A stretch of 64,000 bases of DNA from Streptomyces sp. R44 (GTDB lineage: Bacteria > Actinomycetota > Actinomycetes > Streptomycetales > Streptomycetaceae): the NCBI RefSeq assembly GCF_041053105.1, contig NZ_CP163444.1, positions 1-64,000 of the forward strand, given 5' to 3'. A program made the translations under genes and the position numbers. The notes under the pieces are model-generated. The model ran no database searches. It was not told the origin of the DNA and worked only from the letters and a program-made list of their open reading frames with translations. Every line of letters begins with the position of its first letter. The first letter of the stretch is position 1. This document shows positions 44,186 through 53,018 of this stretch, piece by piece.

Positions 44186-45387
44186 AGAAGCACCCCGTGA
44201 AGAAGAAGCGCCGCATCACCCTGCGCGCCCGGCTCACCCTCGTCTACGGCGGCCTGTTCTTCGCCGCCGGCATCGTCCTGCTCGGCGTCACCTACGTCCT
44301 GTTCGCCCAGCAGCTCGACCGGGGCGGGGACCTCAGCGTCCATTCCGACTCCAGCGGCAACACCTCCTCGCGGCAGGACACCCCGTCCGACAGCCTCAAC
44401 TGGGTCGCCGACGAGCAGAAAAGACTGCACGACGCCGCCACGGCCTCGCTCATCACCCAGGGCGGCGTCGCGCTGACCCTCGTCGGCGGCGTCGCTGCGG
44501 GCCTCGGCTGGCTCATCGCCGGCCGGGTTCTGGCTCCCCTGCACCGGGTCACCGACACCGCCCGCCGCATCGCCTCCGCGCCCGCCGCCGACCGCGGCCT
44601 GCACGAGCGCATCGCGCTCGACGGCTGCGACGACGAGGTGAAGGACCTCGCCGACAGCTTCGACCTCATGGTCGAACAGCTCGACCGCTCCTTCGACAGC
44701 CAGCGCCGCTTCGTCGCCAACGCCTCCCACGAACTGCGCACCCCGCTGACCGTGGGCCGTGCCCTCGTCGAACTGGCCATGCACCGCACGACCGCCTCCG
44801 CCGACGTGAAGCGGCTCGGCGCGGACCTCCTGGACATCAACGACCGGCACGAGCGGCTCATCAGCGGACTCCTGCTGTTGGCCGGCGCGGAGAACCACAT
44901 CCCCGAACGGCAGAGCGTCGACCTCGCGGACGTGGTCACGCATGTGACCGCCCAGAGAGCTCCAGAGGCCGAGAAGGCCGGGATCAGCCTGCATGAGGAA
45001 GCCGGCCCGGCACTCACCACCGGAGACGCTCTGCTGCTCGAACGGATCGTCCAGAACCTCGTGGAAAACGGCATCCGACACAACACCGGCGAAGGCGGAT
45101 GGGTGCGAGTCACGAGCCGCACCCTTGAGGACGGCCGGGCCGCGATCGAAGTAAGCAACACCGGCCCCGACGTGCCGCCCTACGAGGTCCCCACCCTGTT
45201 CGAACCGTTCCGCCGCCTCGGCACCGAGCGCCTCGTCACCGCCAAGGGCGCCGGCCTCGGCCTGTCCATCGTCCGCTCGGTTGCCCGCGCCCACGGCGGC
45301 AATGTGACCGCGCGCCCCCGGCCCGACGGAGGCCTGACGGTCACCGTGACCGTGCCCCACGAGAGTCGGCATCCTCCGCAGCGGTGA
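44182..45387 (+). CDS. Sensor histidine kinase
   Basis: 401 residues. Membrane helices are at about 20-42 and 90-113, with a short 45-residue outside sensor loop between them, then a HAMP segment (RVLAPLHRVTDTARRIASAP). H-box FVANASHELRTPLT has His183. N-box is LVENGIRHN. G-boxes are LFEPFRRLG and GAGLGLSIVRSVARAHGG. The small sensor loop fits intramembrane-type sensing of envelope damage or peptide antibiotics, as in other kinases paired with MacB pumps. Start coupled to the regulator (ATGA). Confidence 0.95.
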
Positions 45388-45627
45388 CCAAGCGCACGTG
45401 TGCTCCCGGCAGCCGACGCCGAGGCCCACGCCTCCGCAGGCACGGCCCCGAACACAGCGGCCGGAACAACAACTGCGGCCCGTCAGATCCCAGCACCGCT
45501 GACACGCCCGTCGGTGAGCACCGGGCCGCCTTGCTTTGACGGCAGTCAGGGCTGTGCAGTGGGAGCCTGGGGGTGCTCCTCCCACGGGAGGCCGTCCAGG
45601 CAGGTCGCAGAGAATGGGTGCCGTGTG

Positions 45628-46308
45628 GTGAGTACGTTCGTGTTGATCCACGGTGCCGGGGATGTCGGGTCGTACTGGCACCTGGTCGAGAATGAGCTTC
45701 GGGCGCGCGGGCACGGTGTGGTGGCTCCGGACCTGCCCGGCGACGATGACTCGCTGACGCTCGACGACTACGCCGACGCCGTGGTCGAGGCGGTCGGTGA
45801 CCGCCACGGCCTCGTGGTCGTGGGGCAGTCATTCGGCGCATTCACCGCGCCCTTGGTCTGCGTGCGCCGCCCGGTCGAAGCGCTGGTGCTGGTTGCCGGG
45901 ATGGTCCCCAGGCCCGGCGAATCACCCGACCAGTGGTGGAGCAACACCGGCCACACCGAGGCCGTAAGGCGCCAGGCCGCCCGGGACGGCGTCACCGGCA
46001 GCGACGACCCCTACATCGCGTTTTACCACGATGTACCACGAGATCTCGCCCAGGAAGCGATGAGCAAGGAACGGGCGCACCCGTCGTCGGCTGCGTCAGC
46101 CCAGCCATGGCCGCTCAACGCCTGGCCGGCCGTGCCGACCAGATTCGTGCTGTGTACCGAGGACCGCTTGTTTCCTCCCGACTTCCTGCGTCGGCTCGTG
46201 CTGGAACGGCTCGGTGTGGTCCCCCACGAAATCGCCGCAAGTCACTGCGTCGCGCTCAGCCGACCCGTCGAGCTGGCCGACATCCTGGTGGATGCGGCCA
46301 AGAGCTGA
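45628..46308 (+). CDS. Alpha/beta hydrolase
   Basis: 226 residues. STFVLIHGAGDVGSYWHLVE is the oxyanion HG block. LVVVGQSFGAFTAPL is the nucleophile elbow (G-Q-S-F-G). TRFVLCTEDRLFPPDFL supplies the Asp, and PHEIAASHCVALSRPVELAD the His. Small esterases and salicylate-methylesterase-like proteins have this layout. The start is one of two adjacent GTG codons (45625 or 45628). No partner genes. Confidence 0.9.
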   Translation: MSTFVLIHGAGDVGSYWHLVENELRARGHGVVAPDLPGDDDSLTLDDYADAVVEAVGDRHGLVVVGQSFGAFTAPLVCVRRPVEALVLVAGMVPRPGESPDQWWSNTGHTEAVRRQAARDGVTGSDDPYIAFYHDVPRDLAQEAMSKERAHPSSAASAQPWPLNAWPAVPTRFVLCTEDRLFPPDFLRRLVLERLGVVPHEIAASHCVALSRPVELADILVDAAKS

Positions 46309-46958
46309 CGCCATTCAGCGGACGCTGCAGGCGCTGGTCCTGACCGAGGCTCTCCCCACCCAGGACCTCGCCCCCATGGTGAGTACCCGCCTCTCACCTT
46401 CCAGCCCACCCTCCACCAGGACGAACAGCCCGAGAGCCTCACAGAACAGGCCTGACCACAGAACCCTGGTGAGGCCAACGCACCACAGCGAAAGGACCAG
46501 CCCGAACAGCCAGATGGGCGCACTACGGGCGGGGCATGGCCGAGGCCCCTGCCCAAGGATCCCCGACGCCTTCCCCCAGCATCGGCAGAGGCCCACGCTG
46601 CCGCCCGAAATCCCATGGCAGAACCCCCTGCCTTCCCTTCGTTCGCAAGACGTCGGGGCGCGGTGCTGCCTTCGATTGGGCAAGGTGTTGCCCTGCAGGC
46701 TCACTCAGAGTCTTGAGGTCTCCTGTCCGTCCACCGCCAGGGCAGGAGTCCGGGCACCGGCTCGGCTGGTGGTAGGACTGCCGTGCGAGTCGGCATCGAC
46801 GCTGCCGGCTCCGTCGGGTCCGCCTCGGTCGGCGCGGGCGGGAAGTCGGGTAGTGCCGCCGCGAGAGCACCGTCGCCCTGGTCAGCGTGGTGGTCGTCGG
46901 TGCCGGCTGCAGCGGTAGGCGGCACCGCGGTGTTCCCGGGGCGGGGACACCGCGGGTT
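46309..46958. other. Degraded region with one possible membrane-protein scrap
   Basis: About 650 bp. A minus-strand frame (46315-46704) encodes APIWLFGLVLSLWCVGLTRV LWSGLFCEALGLFVLVEG, which looks like two membrane helices, but the rest of that frame is low complexity. It may be the relic of a small membrane protein. Nothing else is supportable. Confidence 0.3.
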
Positions 46959-47145
46959 TCAGGGGGTGCCGGAGCGCCGGCAGTCGGCGAGCAGGCGTGC
47001 GGTCTCACCCCAGGTTCCCCGGGGATACGCCGGATCTGCGGTGCACCCCCGGGGTCGCCCGCCGAGAGGCGGCCTCGGCCGCGACGGCCCGCACGGACTC
47101 TTCGTCCTTGCCGGTGATGTCCAGAACGACGAGGCCGGGCTCGTC
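46959..47145 (-). pseudogene. DUF6207-like small protein, frameshifted
   Basis: The minus strand reads DEPGLVVLDITGKDEESVRA VAAEAASRRATPGVHRRSGV SPGNLG, then in the next frame ETARLLADCRRSGTP. The EPGLVVLDITG.DE start and the closing ARLLADCRR match a very common Streptomyces small protein (DUF6207 type) of unknown function. The initiator and the frame are lost. Confidence 0.5.
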
Positions 47146-47515
47146 GCGGGCGGGCCGGGCCGATCGGGTTGCCGCGCAGTTCGCGGCGCTCGCTGGACAG
47201 TGCGTAGCGGCCGGGCGGCGAGGGCCTGTTTGAAGGGCTCGCCGATCTGGTCGCACAGCAGCGTGAGAATGTCGGCGGTTTCAGAGGTCGAGGTACTCCT
47301 CCGCGGGCCAGTCGGCGAGGACGCCCGCCATGCGTGGTGACGTACGGCGCGGGCCCGGTGCGCAGCACGCAGGGGGTATCCCGTGCGGAAGGGGGACCTG
47401 GCGGGGCGCACACGGCGCGAACCAGGGGCGTGCAGATCGAATACTCGCTCCTGTTCCCCGGCGTCTGGGCCGTGTCCCCTGGGTTTGTCCACCCCTGTCC
47501 GGAACGGTGACGTCC
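47146..47515. other. Intergenic, no supported gene
   Basis: About 370 bp upstream of the secreted-protein gene. No clear promoter or hairpin. Confidence 0.35.
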
Positions 47516-47854
47516 ATGACCACCACACGCCTGACCTCGGCGCGCGTCGGCCGCGCGACCCTGGCCGCCGCGGCCGCCCTCGCCGTCTTCACCGCCCTGC
47601 CCGCCAGCACCGCTCACGCCGCCACCGGCACCTTCTTCTACCACTCCTCACAGTCCGGCGACCTGGAGATCGAAGACCCGGACAACGGCGAGTGCTACCT
47701 CCTGCTCCAAGGCGCGACCAGCGTGCACAACCGCACGGACGCCGTCGCCCGGGTGTACTACGACCAGGGCTGCGAGAAACTCGCGGACACCCTGGTTCCT
47801 GGGGACGGCCGCACGTTCACCGACCCCCTGGCGCGCAGCGTGACGTTCGGCTGA
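47516..47854 (+). CDS. Small secreted beta protein
   Basis: 112 residues. Signal peptide RATLAAAAALAVFTALPAST, cleavage near AHA-AT. The mature domain is about 75 residues with two Cys (GECYLLL and DQGCEKL) and pattern ATGTFFYHSSQSGDLEIEDP, ARVYYDQGCEKLADTLVPGD. It resembles small exported Streptomyces proteins with a single disulfide. No function is known. A GTG nine bases upstream is an alternative start. Confidence 0.7.
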   Translation: MTTTRLTSARVGRATLAAAAALAVFTALPASTAHAATGTFFYHSSQSGDLEIEDPDNGECYLLLQGATSVHNRTDAVARVYYDQGCEKLADTLVPGDGRTFTDPLARSVTFG

Positions 47855-47938
47855 CCCCCTCCCCGGGGACGGCGGGGCCACCCTCTCCTTGGCCCTGCCG
47901 TCCCCCGGCGCGCGACGGCGACTTCCCTGGGCGGCTGC

Positions 47939-48002
47939 GTTTGGATCACGGCGGGGGCGAGTGATGACAGCGGTTTTGGGGTGGCACCCTGGTGCGATGC
48001 GA
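47939..48002. repeat. 64-bp element, copy 2 (partner at 9.69 kb)
   Basis: Same ordered blocks as 9685-9748. It overlaps the start codon of the DUF1871-like gene by a few bases, so it may supply part of that gene's 5' region. Confidence 0.5.
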
Positions 48003-48287
48003 CCTGGAACCGCCGCCACCGAGAACGGCCTGCGGCATCTGCTCAATGAGTGGGATCCGGTCGGCGTCGCCGACGAAGTGCAGAACGAGTACGACTGCAT
48101 GCTCGCCGCTGTGCTCCAGCGCCTTCGTGGCGGCGCGGACCAGGCGGAGCTTGGTGCGCTTCTGCGGCAAGAGCTTGCGGATCACGTCGGTCTCGACCCG
48201 CTGGGCCTGCGACCGGACGCGATGGCAGCCCGGGTGATCGACTGGTGGACAACTGTCGGCAGGGCTGACGGCACCAGCTGCGTGTAG
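47997..48287 (+). CDS. DUF1871-like small protein
   Basis: 96 residues. LRHLLNEWDPVGVADEVQNE YDCMLAAVLQRL and ELGALLRQELADHVGLDPLG follow the DUF1871-type pattern (LLNEWDPIGV...DEYD). Small helical proteins of this family are often encoded next to effectors or immunity genes. Function unknown. The ATG at 47997 is inside the 64-bp repeat. An upstream in-frame GTG exists, but it would lie in the repeat. Confidence 0.65.
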   Translation: MRPGTAATENGLRHLLNEWDPVGVADEVQNEYDCMLAAVLQRLRGGADQAELGALLRQELADHVGLDPLGLRPDAMAARVIDWWTTVGRADGTSCV

Positions 48288-48321
48288 CCGCTCCTTCGGC
48301 ATCGCCTGATCGTTTTTCCTG

Positions 48322-48396
48322 GTGTGCCGTTTGACCGACGCGCGGTGGGCGCGGATCGAGCCATTCCTTGCGGACCGGAAGCCGAAGCGGAGGCCG
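48322..48396 (+). pseudogene. IS5-family transposase, N-terminal scrap
   Basis: CRLTDARWARIEPFLADRKP KRR matches the conserved first 25 residues of IS5-type transposases (LTDAQWARIEPFLPDR.PKRG). Nothing of the rest remains. Confidence 0.65.
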
Positions 48397-48509
48397 GCTC
48401 CTGCCGGCTCACCTCCGCCCGGGTCCGGGCCGAGGAACCCGCCGGGACCGGCTGACTTACGCCCGTCCCCCCAGCCGGGGGCCGGCCATACCTGCGGACC
48501 CCGGCCCTC

Positions 48510-48830
48510 TCAAGATCCGTTCCACATTCCCAGACGCTTGAGCCGGCGCTGCCTAAGACGCTCCGAGATGGCCGTGAGACCGAAGATGAGCCCCATGAGC
48601 AGCCCGGACATCACAGCGAACAGGGGATCATCCGGCTCCTCCTCACGCGACAGCAGCAAGAGGAAGAGGGTCGAGGGAACAGCGGCACACAGGCCGGTGC
48701 CGACCGGGTGTCGGGCCGCCCATTTCTGGATCCGCGTCGGAGGCCGCTGCCCGCCCAGGGCCCGGTCCCAAGCCCAGAACCCATCCGTCAGAGATCGCCG
48801 CCAGTTCGCCACGGCAGAAGGGTATGTCAC
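48510..48830 (-). CDS. Small membrane protein, unknown function
   Basis: About 106 residues from GTG at 48830; an ATG at 48884 is the alternative. AVANWRRSLTDGFWAWDRAL and AARHPVGTGLCAAVPSTLFL LLL are followed by a second hydrophobic stretch, LFAVMSGLLMGLIFGLTAIS, and a basic tail (ERLRQRRLKRLGM). Two membrane helices are likely. Similar unnamed proteins occur widely in Streptomyces. Confidence 0.55.
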   Translation of the reverse strand: MTYPSAVANWRRSLTDGFWAWDRALGGQRPPTRIQKWAARHPVGTGLCAAVPSTLFLLLLSREEEPDDPLFAVMSGLLMGLIFGLTAISERLRQRRLKRLGMWNGS

Positions 48831-49067
48831 CCGATCGGCCGCCCCGGCCGAGAGCTCACCTCCGGGCAACGGCCTGCTGACCACCCCGCCCCGGCAGCGA
48901 CGTCATTTCCCGTGGACATCGATGATCCTCAAGATCATCACCTGCTGCCCAAACAACCTGGCACACGAACGCTGCTGCTTGAAGTGAACGAAGCCGAGAT
49001 GCGTGACATCGGCCGCGGGTCAGCGCACCGGCCGGGCGGGGTTCCCGGCCGGTCTCCGGCCGAAGGC

Positions 49068-50267
49068 TCACCAGTAGGCGTGGGTGTTCCAGGGCCGGAA
49101 GTCCGCGAGCTCGACAGGGTCGTCCTCCTCGTCCAGGACGGCGAACCCATTCGTGACCAGTGTGCCGCGCTGCCAGTCGAGGAGGGTGTCGATCAGGCCG
49201 CCCTCGAGCGGCGGTCCCTGGTCCGCGTGGCGGGGCCAGACGATCAGCGGCCATGCGTCGGGATCCTCGCCCTCGGTGAGCCAGCCGAGGTAGTCGCCGT
49301 CGATGGAGTTGGCAAAGGGAAGGAAGCCGCCGGGCTCGGGCCAGATGGCCAGCGGGTACCAGCTCGGCCGGCCTTCCTTGAGCTGCCGGTAGGCGTCCGC
49401 TGTCTCCTCGACGTGCGTCAGGAAACGCCGCTCGCCGGTCCGCAGCGGAGTGTGGAAACGCAGCCACCCGCTCCAGATGCCGGCACCGTACTCGTCCATC
49501 AGCCGCACGTACTGACCGGGCAGCGATGTGCCCAGCTCGGCGAACAGCCCCTCCCAGGAGCCGTCACCGAGGTAAGGCCGCTCAGGGGGCGGCGCCAGCA
49601 GCCGCAGACCGTCCAGCCCTGTGCCGCTCTCCAGCGCGATGCAGCGCTCGGCCCCGGTGAGCCGAGGCGGGACCGGTGCCGGCGGCGTCCACACCTCAGC
49701 CTCGGAAAGGAACGCGGTACGCGCCACGGTGCCCGGCAGCGGGCCAAGCAGCGGGCCCGGAGGAGAAGGGAGCTCCCAGGTGTCCCGGACGGTGTGCCGC
49801 AGATAGTCGGTGAGTGTCAGGTCGTATTGGTGCCACCGGAGCAGGCCACTGCCCGGCACCGCCCCTGAGTGCTGCACCACCACGGTCCACTTGTCGGGGT
49901 CGACGCATGCCGACGTGTCCCAGAACAGTACGTCGCCGCCCCGCGTGCGCCCCCAGGCCAACAGGCCGCCGGGCTCGGGGTGGAACACGGGCCGCTCGGC
50001 CTCGGGCAGCCCCCGTGCTCCGATCCGCGCCTGCCGGTGCGTCGCTCGCAGCCACTCGCCGTAGTCGAAGCGGTCCCGCTGGACGCACGGCACGTGAATC
50101 CACACGTACTCACCGAAATCCAGCGGCCCGTACCCGTCGGCAAGCCGCTTGTAGTCAGCCGGCAGCCGCAGTCCGAGCCAGTCCTCCACAGCCGCCCAGT
50201 CGATGGGTACGCAGGAAGGCGGGCGCCCGGTGGAAGGGGTGACGAATGTGCTGATGTCCGATGTCAA
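49068..50267 (-). CDS. Tandem SMI1/KNR4-domain protein (possible immunity protein)
   Basis: 399 residues. Two SMI1/KNR4 domains are visible. The first opens DWAAVEDWLGLRLPADYKRL ADGYGPLDFGEYVWI and includes GGLLAWGRTRGGDVLFWDTS. The second includes SWEGLFAELGTSLPGQYVRL MDEYGAGIWSGWLRFHTPL and GGFLPFANSIDGDYLGWLTE. I choose a TTG start at 50267 because GGAAGGG lies seven bases upstream and the fold begins right after it. SMI1 proteins are common immunity proteins of polymorphic toxin systems. No toxin gene is adjacent, so its role is open. Confidence 0.85.
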   Translation of the reverse strand: MTSDISTFVTPSTGRPPSCVPIDWAAVEDWLGLRLPADYKRLADGYGPLDFGEYVWIHVPCVQRDRFDYGEWLRATHRQARIGARGLPEAERPVFHPEPGGLLAWGRTRGGDVLFWDTSACVDPDKWTVVVQHSGAVPGSGLLRWHQYDLTLTDYLRHTVRDTWELPSPPGPLLGPLPGTVARTAFLSEAEVWTPPAPVPPRLTGAERCIALESGTGLDGLRLLAPPPERPYLGDGSWEGLFAELGTSLPGQYVRLMDEYGAGIWSGWLRFHTPLRTGERRFLTHVEETADAYRQLKEGRPSWYPLAIWPEPGGFLPFANSIDGDYLGWLTEGEDPDAWPLIVWPRHADQGPPLEGGLIDTLLDWQRGTLVTNGFAVLDEEDDPVELADFRPWNTHAYW

Positions 50268-50786
50268 TTGTCGCCCTTCCAGCGTGCGCCATGTGCTCGG
50301 CAGATTCTTGCGTCTGTGCGGGCCAAGGCGGAAATCGGGGCGGCTGGTGTGCCGGGAGGGGCGGACCGGCGCGCTTGGAGGACGCGACTGCCCGCAGGAT
50401 GGCGGACTGGACGCGGAGTGGGTCGACCGAGGTAGTCGAGGAGGCGCGACATGCGCTGGTTGACCTGGCCTTGGTGACAACAAGCTCGCCTGCACGGCAA
50501 CTGCCCTGCTTCGGCTCAACACACTGCGCCGAAGCGCGATGGGTGTCACCACCGGCGTCCACTGACGTGGCAGGTTCGGCCGCACAAGCACGACAGTCGC
50601 CACCGGATTGGCGCGCTGCCTACCTGGCGTCAAGCACACGCGAAGCAGGGTAGGTGTCACCGGCCCGGTGCCGCATCGGCACCCCTGGGCGGTGCAGTTG
50701 TCTCGCCCCGTTCCAAAACGGGCAGGGAGCGCGGGCCGCGCGTCGCGCTGCCCCGGCGAGCAGGTCCGAGGCTAACGTCAAACGCC
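50268..50786. other. Intergenic region with a repeated 51-bp element
   Basis: About 520 bp. It contains the first copy of a 51-bp repeat (50469-50519) and no supportable gene. Confidence 0.4.
50469..50519. repeat. 51-bp intergenic repeat, copy 1
   Basis: CCTTGGTGACAACAAGCTCG CC at the left and CCCTGCTTCGGCTCAA at the right are identical to 51323-51373. The 13 central bases differ. The total length is the same. Confidence 0.8.
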
Positions 50787-51173
50787 ATGACGGAGCCCAT
50801 CTTCTACATCGACCGCTCGGACATTCTCGACGGCAGCATCGAGGAGGTCAGGGTCAGGATGCGCGATCTGGCCGCGTTCGCCAGGGAGCGTGAGCCGCAG
50901 CTGATCGCCTACCACTTCTACATCGACGAGTCCGAGTCGACGATGAGCGTCATCGCCGTCCATCCCGACACGGCGTCAATAGAGCTCCACCTGGAGATCG
51001 GCGGGCCGAAGTTCCGCGGCTTCGGTCCGTTCATCCGGATGAGGTCCATCGACCTGTACGGCAGACCGAGCCCGGCAGTCGTGAACCAGCTCCGTCACAA
51101 GGCCCAGATGCTCGGCGGTGCTACCGTCACGGTCCACACCATCCAGGCCGGCTTCAGCCACCTGAACGGCTGA
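50787..51173 (+). CDS. Hypothetical ferredoxin-like-fold protein
   Basis: 128 residues. EVRVRMRDLAAFAREREPQL IAYHFYIDESESTMSVIAVH PDTASIELHLEIGG and QLRHKAQMLGGATVTVHTIQ AGFSHLNG resemble the alpha/beta barrel of ABM-type monooxygenases and related stress proteins, with helix-strand-strand order. No catalytic residues can be assigned. The gene lies between the two 51-bp repeats. Confidence 0.6.
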   Translation: MTEPIFYIDRSDILDGSIEEVRVRMRDLAAFAREREPQLIAYHFYIDESESTMSVIAVHPDTASIELHLEIGGPKFRGFGPFIRMRSIDLYGRPSPAVVNQLRHKAQMLGGATVTVHTIQAGFSHLNG

Positions 51174-51322
51174 AGACCCAGAGCGATGTTTCCCCCACAG
51201 TCTGGCTGGACCAAAGCAATCTCACAGCACTACACGTCTGCTCGCCGTGCGGTACGAGCACAGTGCGGTCCCGACAGCCCGCCCTGCGCGCTCCGCTCGA
51301 GGATCCGGCGACAACACACCTG

Positions 51323-51373
51323 CCTTGGTGACAACAAGCTCGCCCGCGTGCCAGCCACCCTGCTTCGGCTCAA
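51323..51373. repeat. 51-bp intergenic repeat, copy 2
   Basis: Second copy, same orientation, about 850 bp from the first. It lies 21 bp from the stop of the lipoprotein gene. Confidence 0.8.
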
Positions 51374-51394
51374 TGGGCGGTGTGCTTGAGCGCC

Positions 51395-52078
51395 TCAGTT
51401 GACGGGGCTCGCCTGGTGTGGCGCTCGGGAGGCCGGGGAGCAGGTGCGGTCGCCGGCGTCGCCGAGCGCGAGGGGGGCCTTGGACGTCGTGCCGCCGTGG
51501 CTCAGTGACAGTTCGATGCTGCCCTTCGTGTAGTCGGGGAACCATGCCGCATAGAGCGTCCGAGCCCCGCCCGCCACGGTTCCGACCCTGCGCACTTCCA
51601 GGGGTGCGCCACCGCAGGTCGCGGAGGTCACCTGCTGGTGGTCGGCGCCGAAGAGACGAACCCAGCCGTCGGTGAAGAGGGTGAAGATCGGTTGAAGGCC
51701 TCTGGGGGAGGTGACGGGTGGGTCCAGGGGATTGGTGGCGCAGGACTTCTCCCGGACCATGGTCGCGGTGACTGTGGCCGAGCAAAGCCGTTGGTCGCGG
51801 GTCTCCCAGGCGTAGGCGGCGCCGGCCGGCCACACCTCAACCAGCATCAGCCCTTGCGGGCCTGGGGCGTCGGGGCTCCGTGCCACCGACTTCGTGAGGG
51901 TGCCGTGGGTCTTGCCGGCCACTTCGTTCAAGGCTGGAGGCGAGGAAGACGGCGCAGCGGTCGAGGCGGAGGCACGGGAGACGGACGGCACCGCAGGACT
52001 CCCGTCTCCGCCCGAGCAGCCCGTTGAGGTCGTGACCAGCAGTACCGCCCCGAAGGCAGTACGAAGTCCGTAGCGCAT
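51395..52078 (-). CDS. Lipoprotein, unknown function
   Basis: 227 residues. The ATG is preceded by GGGGAGGAA. Signal peptide with lipobox TSTGCSGG, then a Ser/Ala/Pro-rich linker. The folded domain has four Cys (RLCSATV, KSCATN, ATCGGAP, RTCSPAS) and beta-like strands (LMLVEVWPAGAAYAWETRDQ; FTLFTDGWVRLFGADHQQV). Probably on the outer membrane face or in the wall. No named family. Confidence 0.65.
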   Translation of the reverse strand: MRYGLRTAFGAVLLVTTSTGCSGGDGSPAVPSVSRASASTAAPSSSPPALNEVAGKTHGTLTKSVARSPDAPGPQGLMLVEVWPAGAAYAWETRDQRLCSATVTATMVREKSCATNPLDPPVTSPRGLQPIFTLFTDGWVRLFGADHQQVTSATCGGAPLEVRRVGTVAGGARTLYAAWFPDYTKGSIELSLSHGGTTSKAPLALGDAGDRTCSPASRAPHQASPVN

Positions 52079-52254
52079 AGTGTTCCTCCCCCGTGCGCGC
52101 CCTGAGACCGGGGCGCACGCAGAGGATTGCAGAAGCCTGACCGGACGGCCACTCTGCCTGCCGACTCAAGCACACAGCCCAGCCGAGTCAACGGCACAGT
52201 CGCCAGGTGAAGTGCTCAGTCACAGGCGGGGATCCGCAAAGACGCTAGTCCTCT

Positions 52255-52809
52255 TCAGTAGTCGAGATCCAGGTAATCGATGTCGTTGATTTCTACGTCC
52301 GACAGCCCCATAGCGCGGGCGCCGCCGTCCTGGAAATACACTTCCTTGAATCCTTCGGCGATGATTCTGCGCATGTCCTGGTCGCCGGCTCCCGCGTCGC
52401 GGGCGTCGAACAGGCGCTGCGCGTACGTCGGGGGGAGGTGCACGGTGAGCCGGCGGAACCTTCCGTCATCGGTCGTGCCGACCGGGGCCGTGTATCCGAA
52501 ACGGGCGCGGGTCTCCACAGTGATCCCGCCCGTGGCGGCGGCGTGCTTGCGCCGGCGTCCACGGACACGGGGCTGCCAGCGGGCCCGTACCGCCGCGTCG
52601 ATCCGCGCGGCGATGTCCCCGGGCGGGTGCTTGCGGGCACCGCGGCGGTACCTGTTCACGGAATCGGCGGTGACGCCGATCTCCTGGCCGATCTCCTTCG
52701 TGCTCAGGTGTTTGAGCAGGAAGTTGATACGGCCCTGGAGCGTCCTGGGAGGCTCCTTGGTGACGTGCTCTTGGTCGGCCCGCTCCAGGGCATCGTCGAT
52801 CTGTCCCAC
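52255..52809 (-). CDS. tpg: Telomere-protecting terminal protein Tpg
   Basis: 184 residues, GTG start. The sequence follows the Tpg family from end to end: QIDDALERADQEHVTKEPPR, an HTH (STKEIGQEIGVTADSVNRYR RGARKHP, about 36-62), AVRARWQPRVRGRRRKHAAA, ETRARFGYTAPVGTTDDGRF RRLTVHLPPTYAQRLFDA, EGFKEVYFQDGGARA and the closing DLDY motif. Tpg is covalently linked to the 5' ends of linear Streptomyces replicons and primes end patching. It lies downstream of tap, as in known telomere operons. Confidence 0.95.
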   Translation of the reverse strand: MGQIDDALERADQEHVTKEPPRTLQGRINFLLKHLSTKEIGQEIGVTADSVNRYRRGARKHPPGDIAARIDAAVRARWQPRVRGRRRKHAAATGGITVETRARFGYTAPVGTTDDGRFRRLTVHLPPTYAQRLFDARDAGAGDQDMRRIIAEGFKEVYFQDGGARAMGLSDVEINDIDYLDLDY

Positions 52810-53018
52810 GGGGCGTCAGTTCCCTTCCACAGGTGAGGTCTGGACCGTCACGGTCGACGAAGCGGAGTCCGCCTCGCGCAGATCATGCCGGAGCAGCGGC
52901 TGGGGGCATGATGCTGAGCTGTGGCTGTGCACGGAGCAGTGTCTCGGTTCCATGCGTGCTTGCCGGGGGTGGCGCGTGTGTTCCCGTTCGGCGGCGCCCG
53001 GGGTGCTGGGAGGCATGG

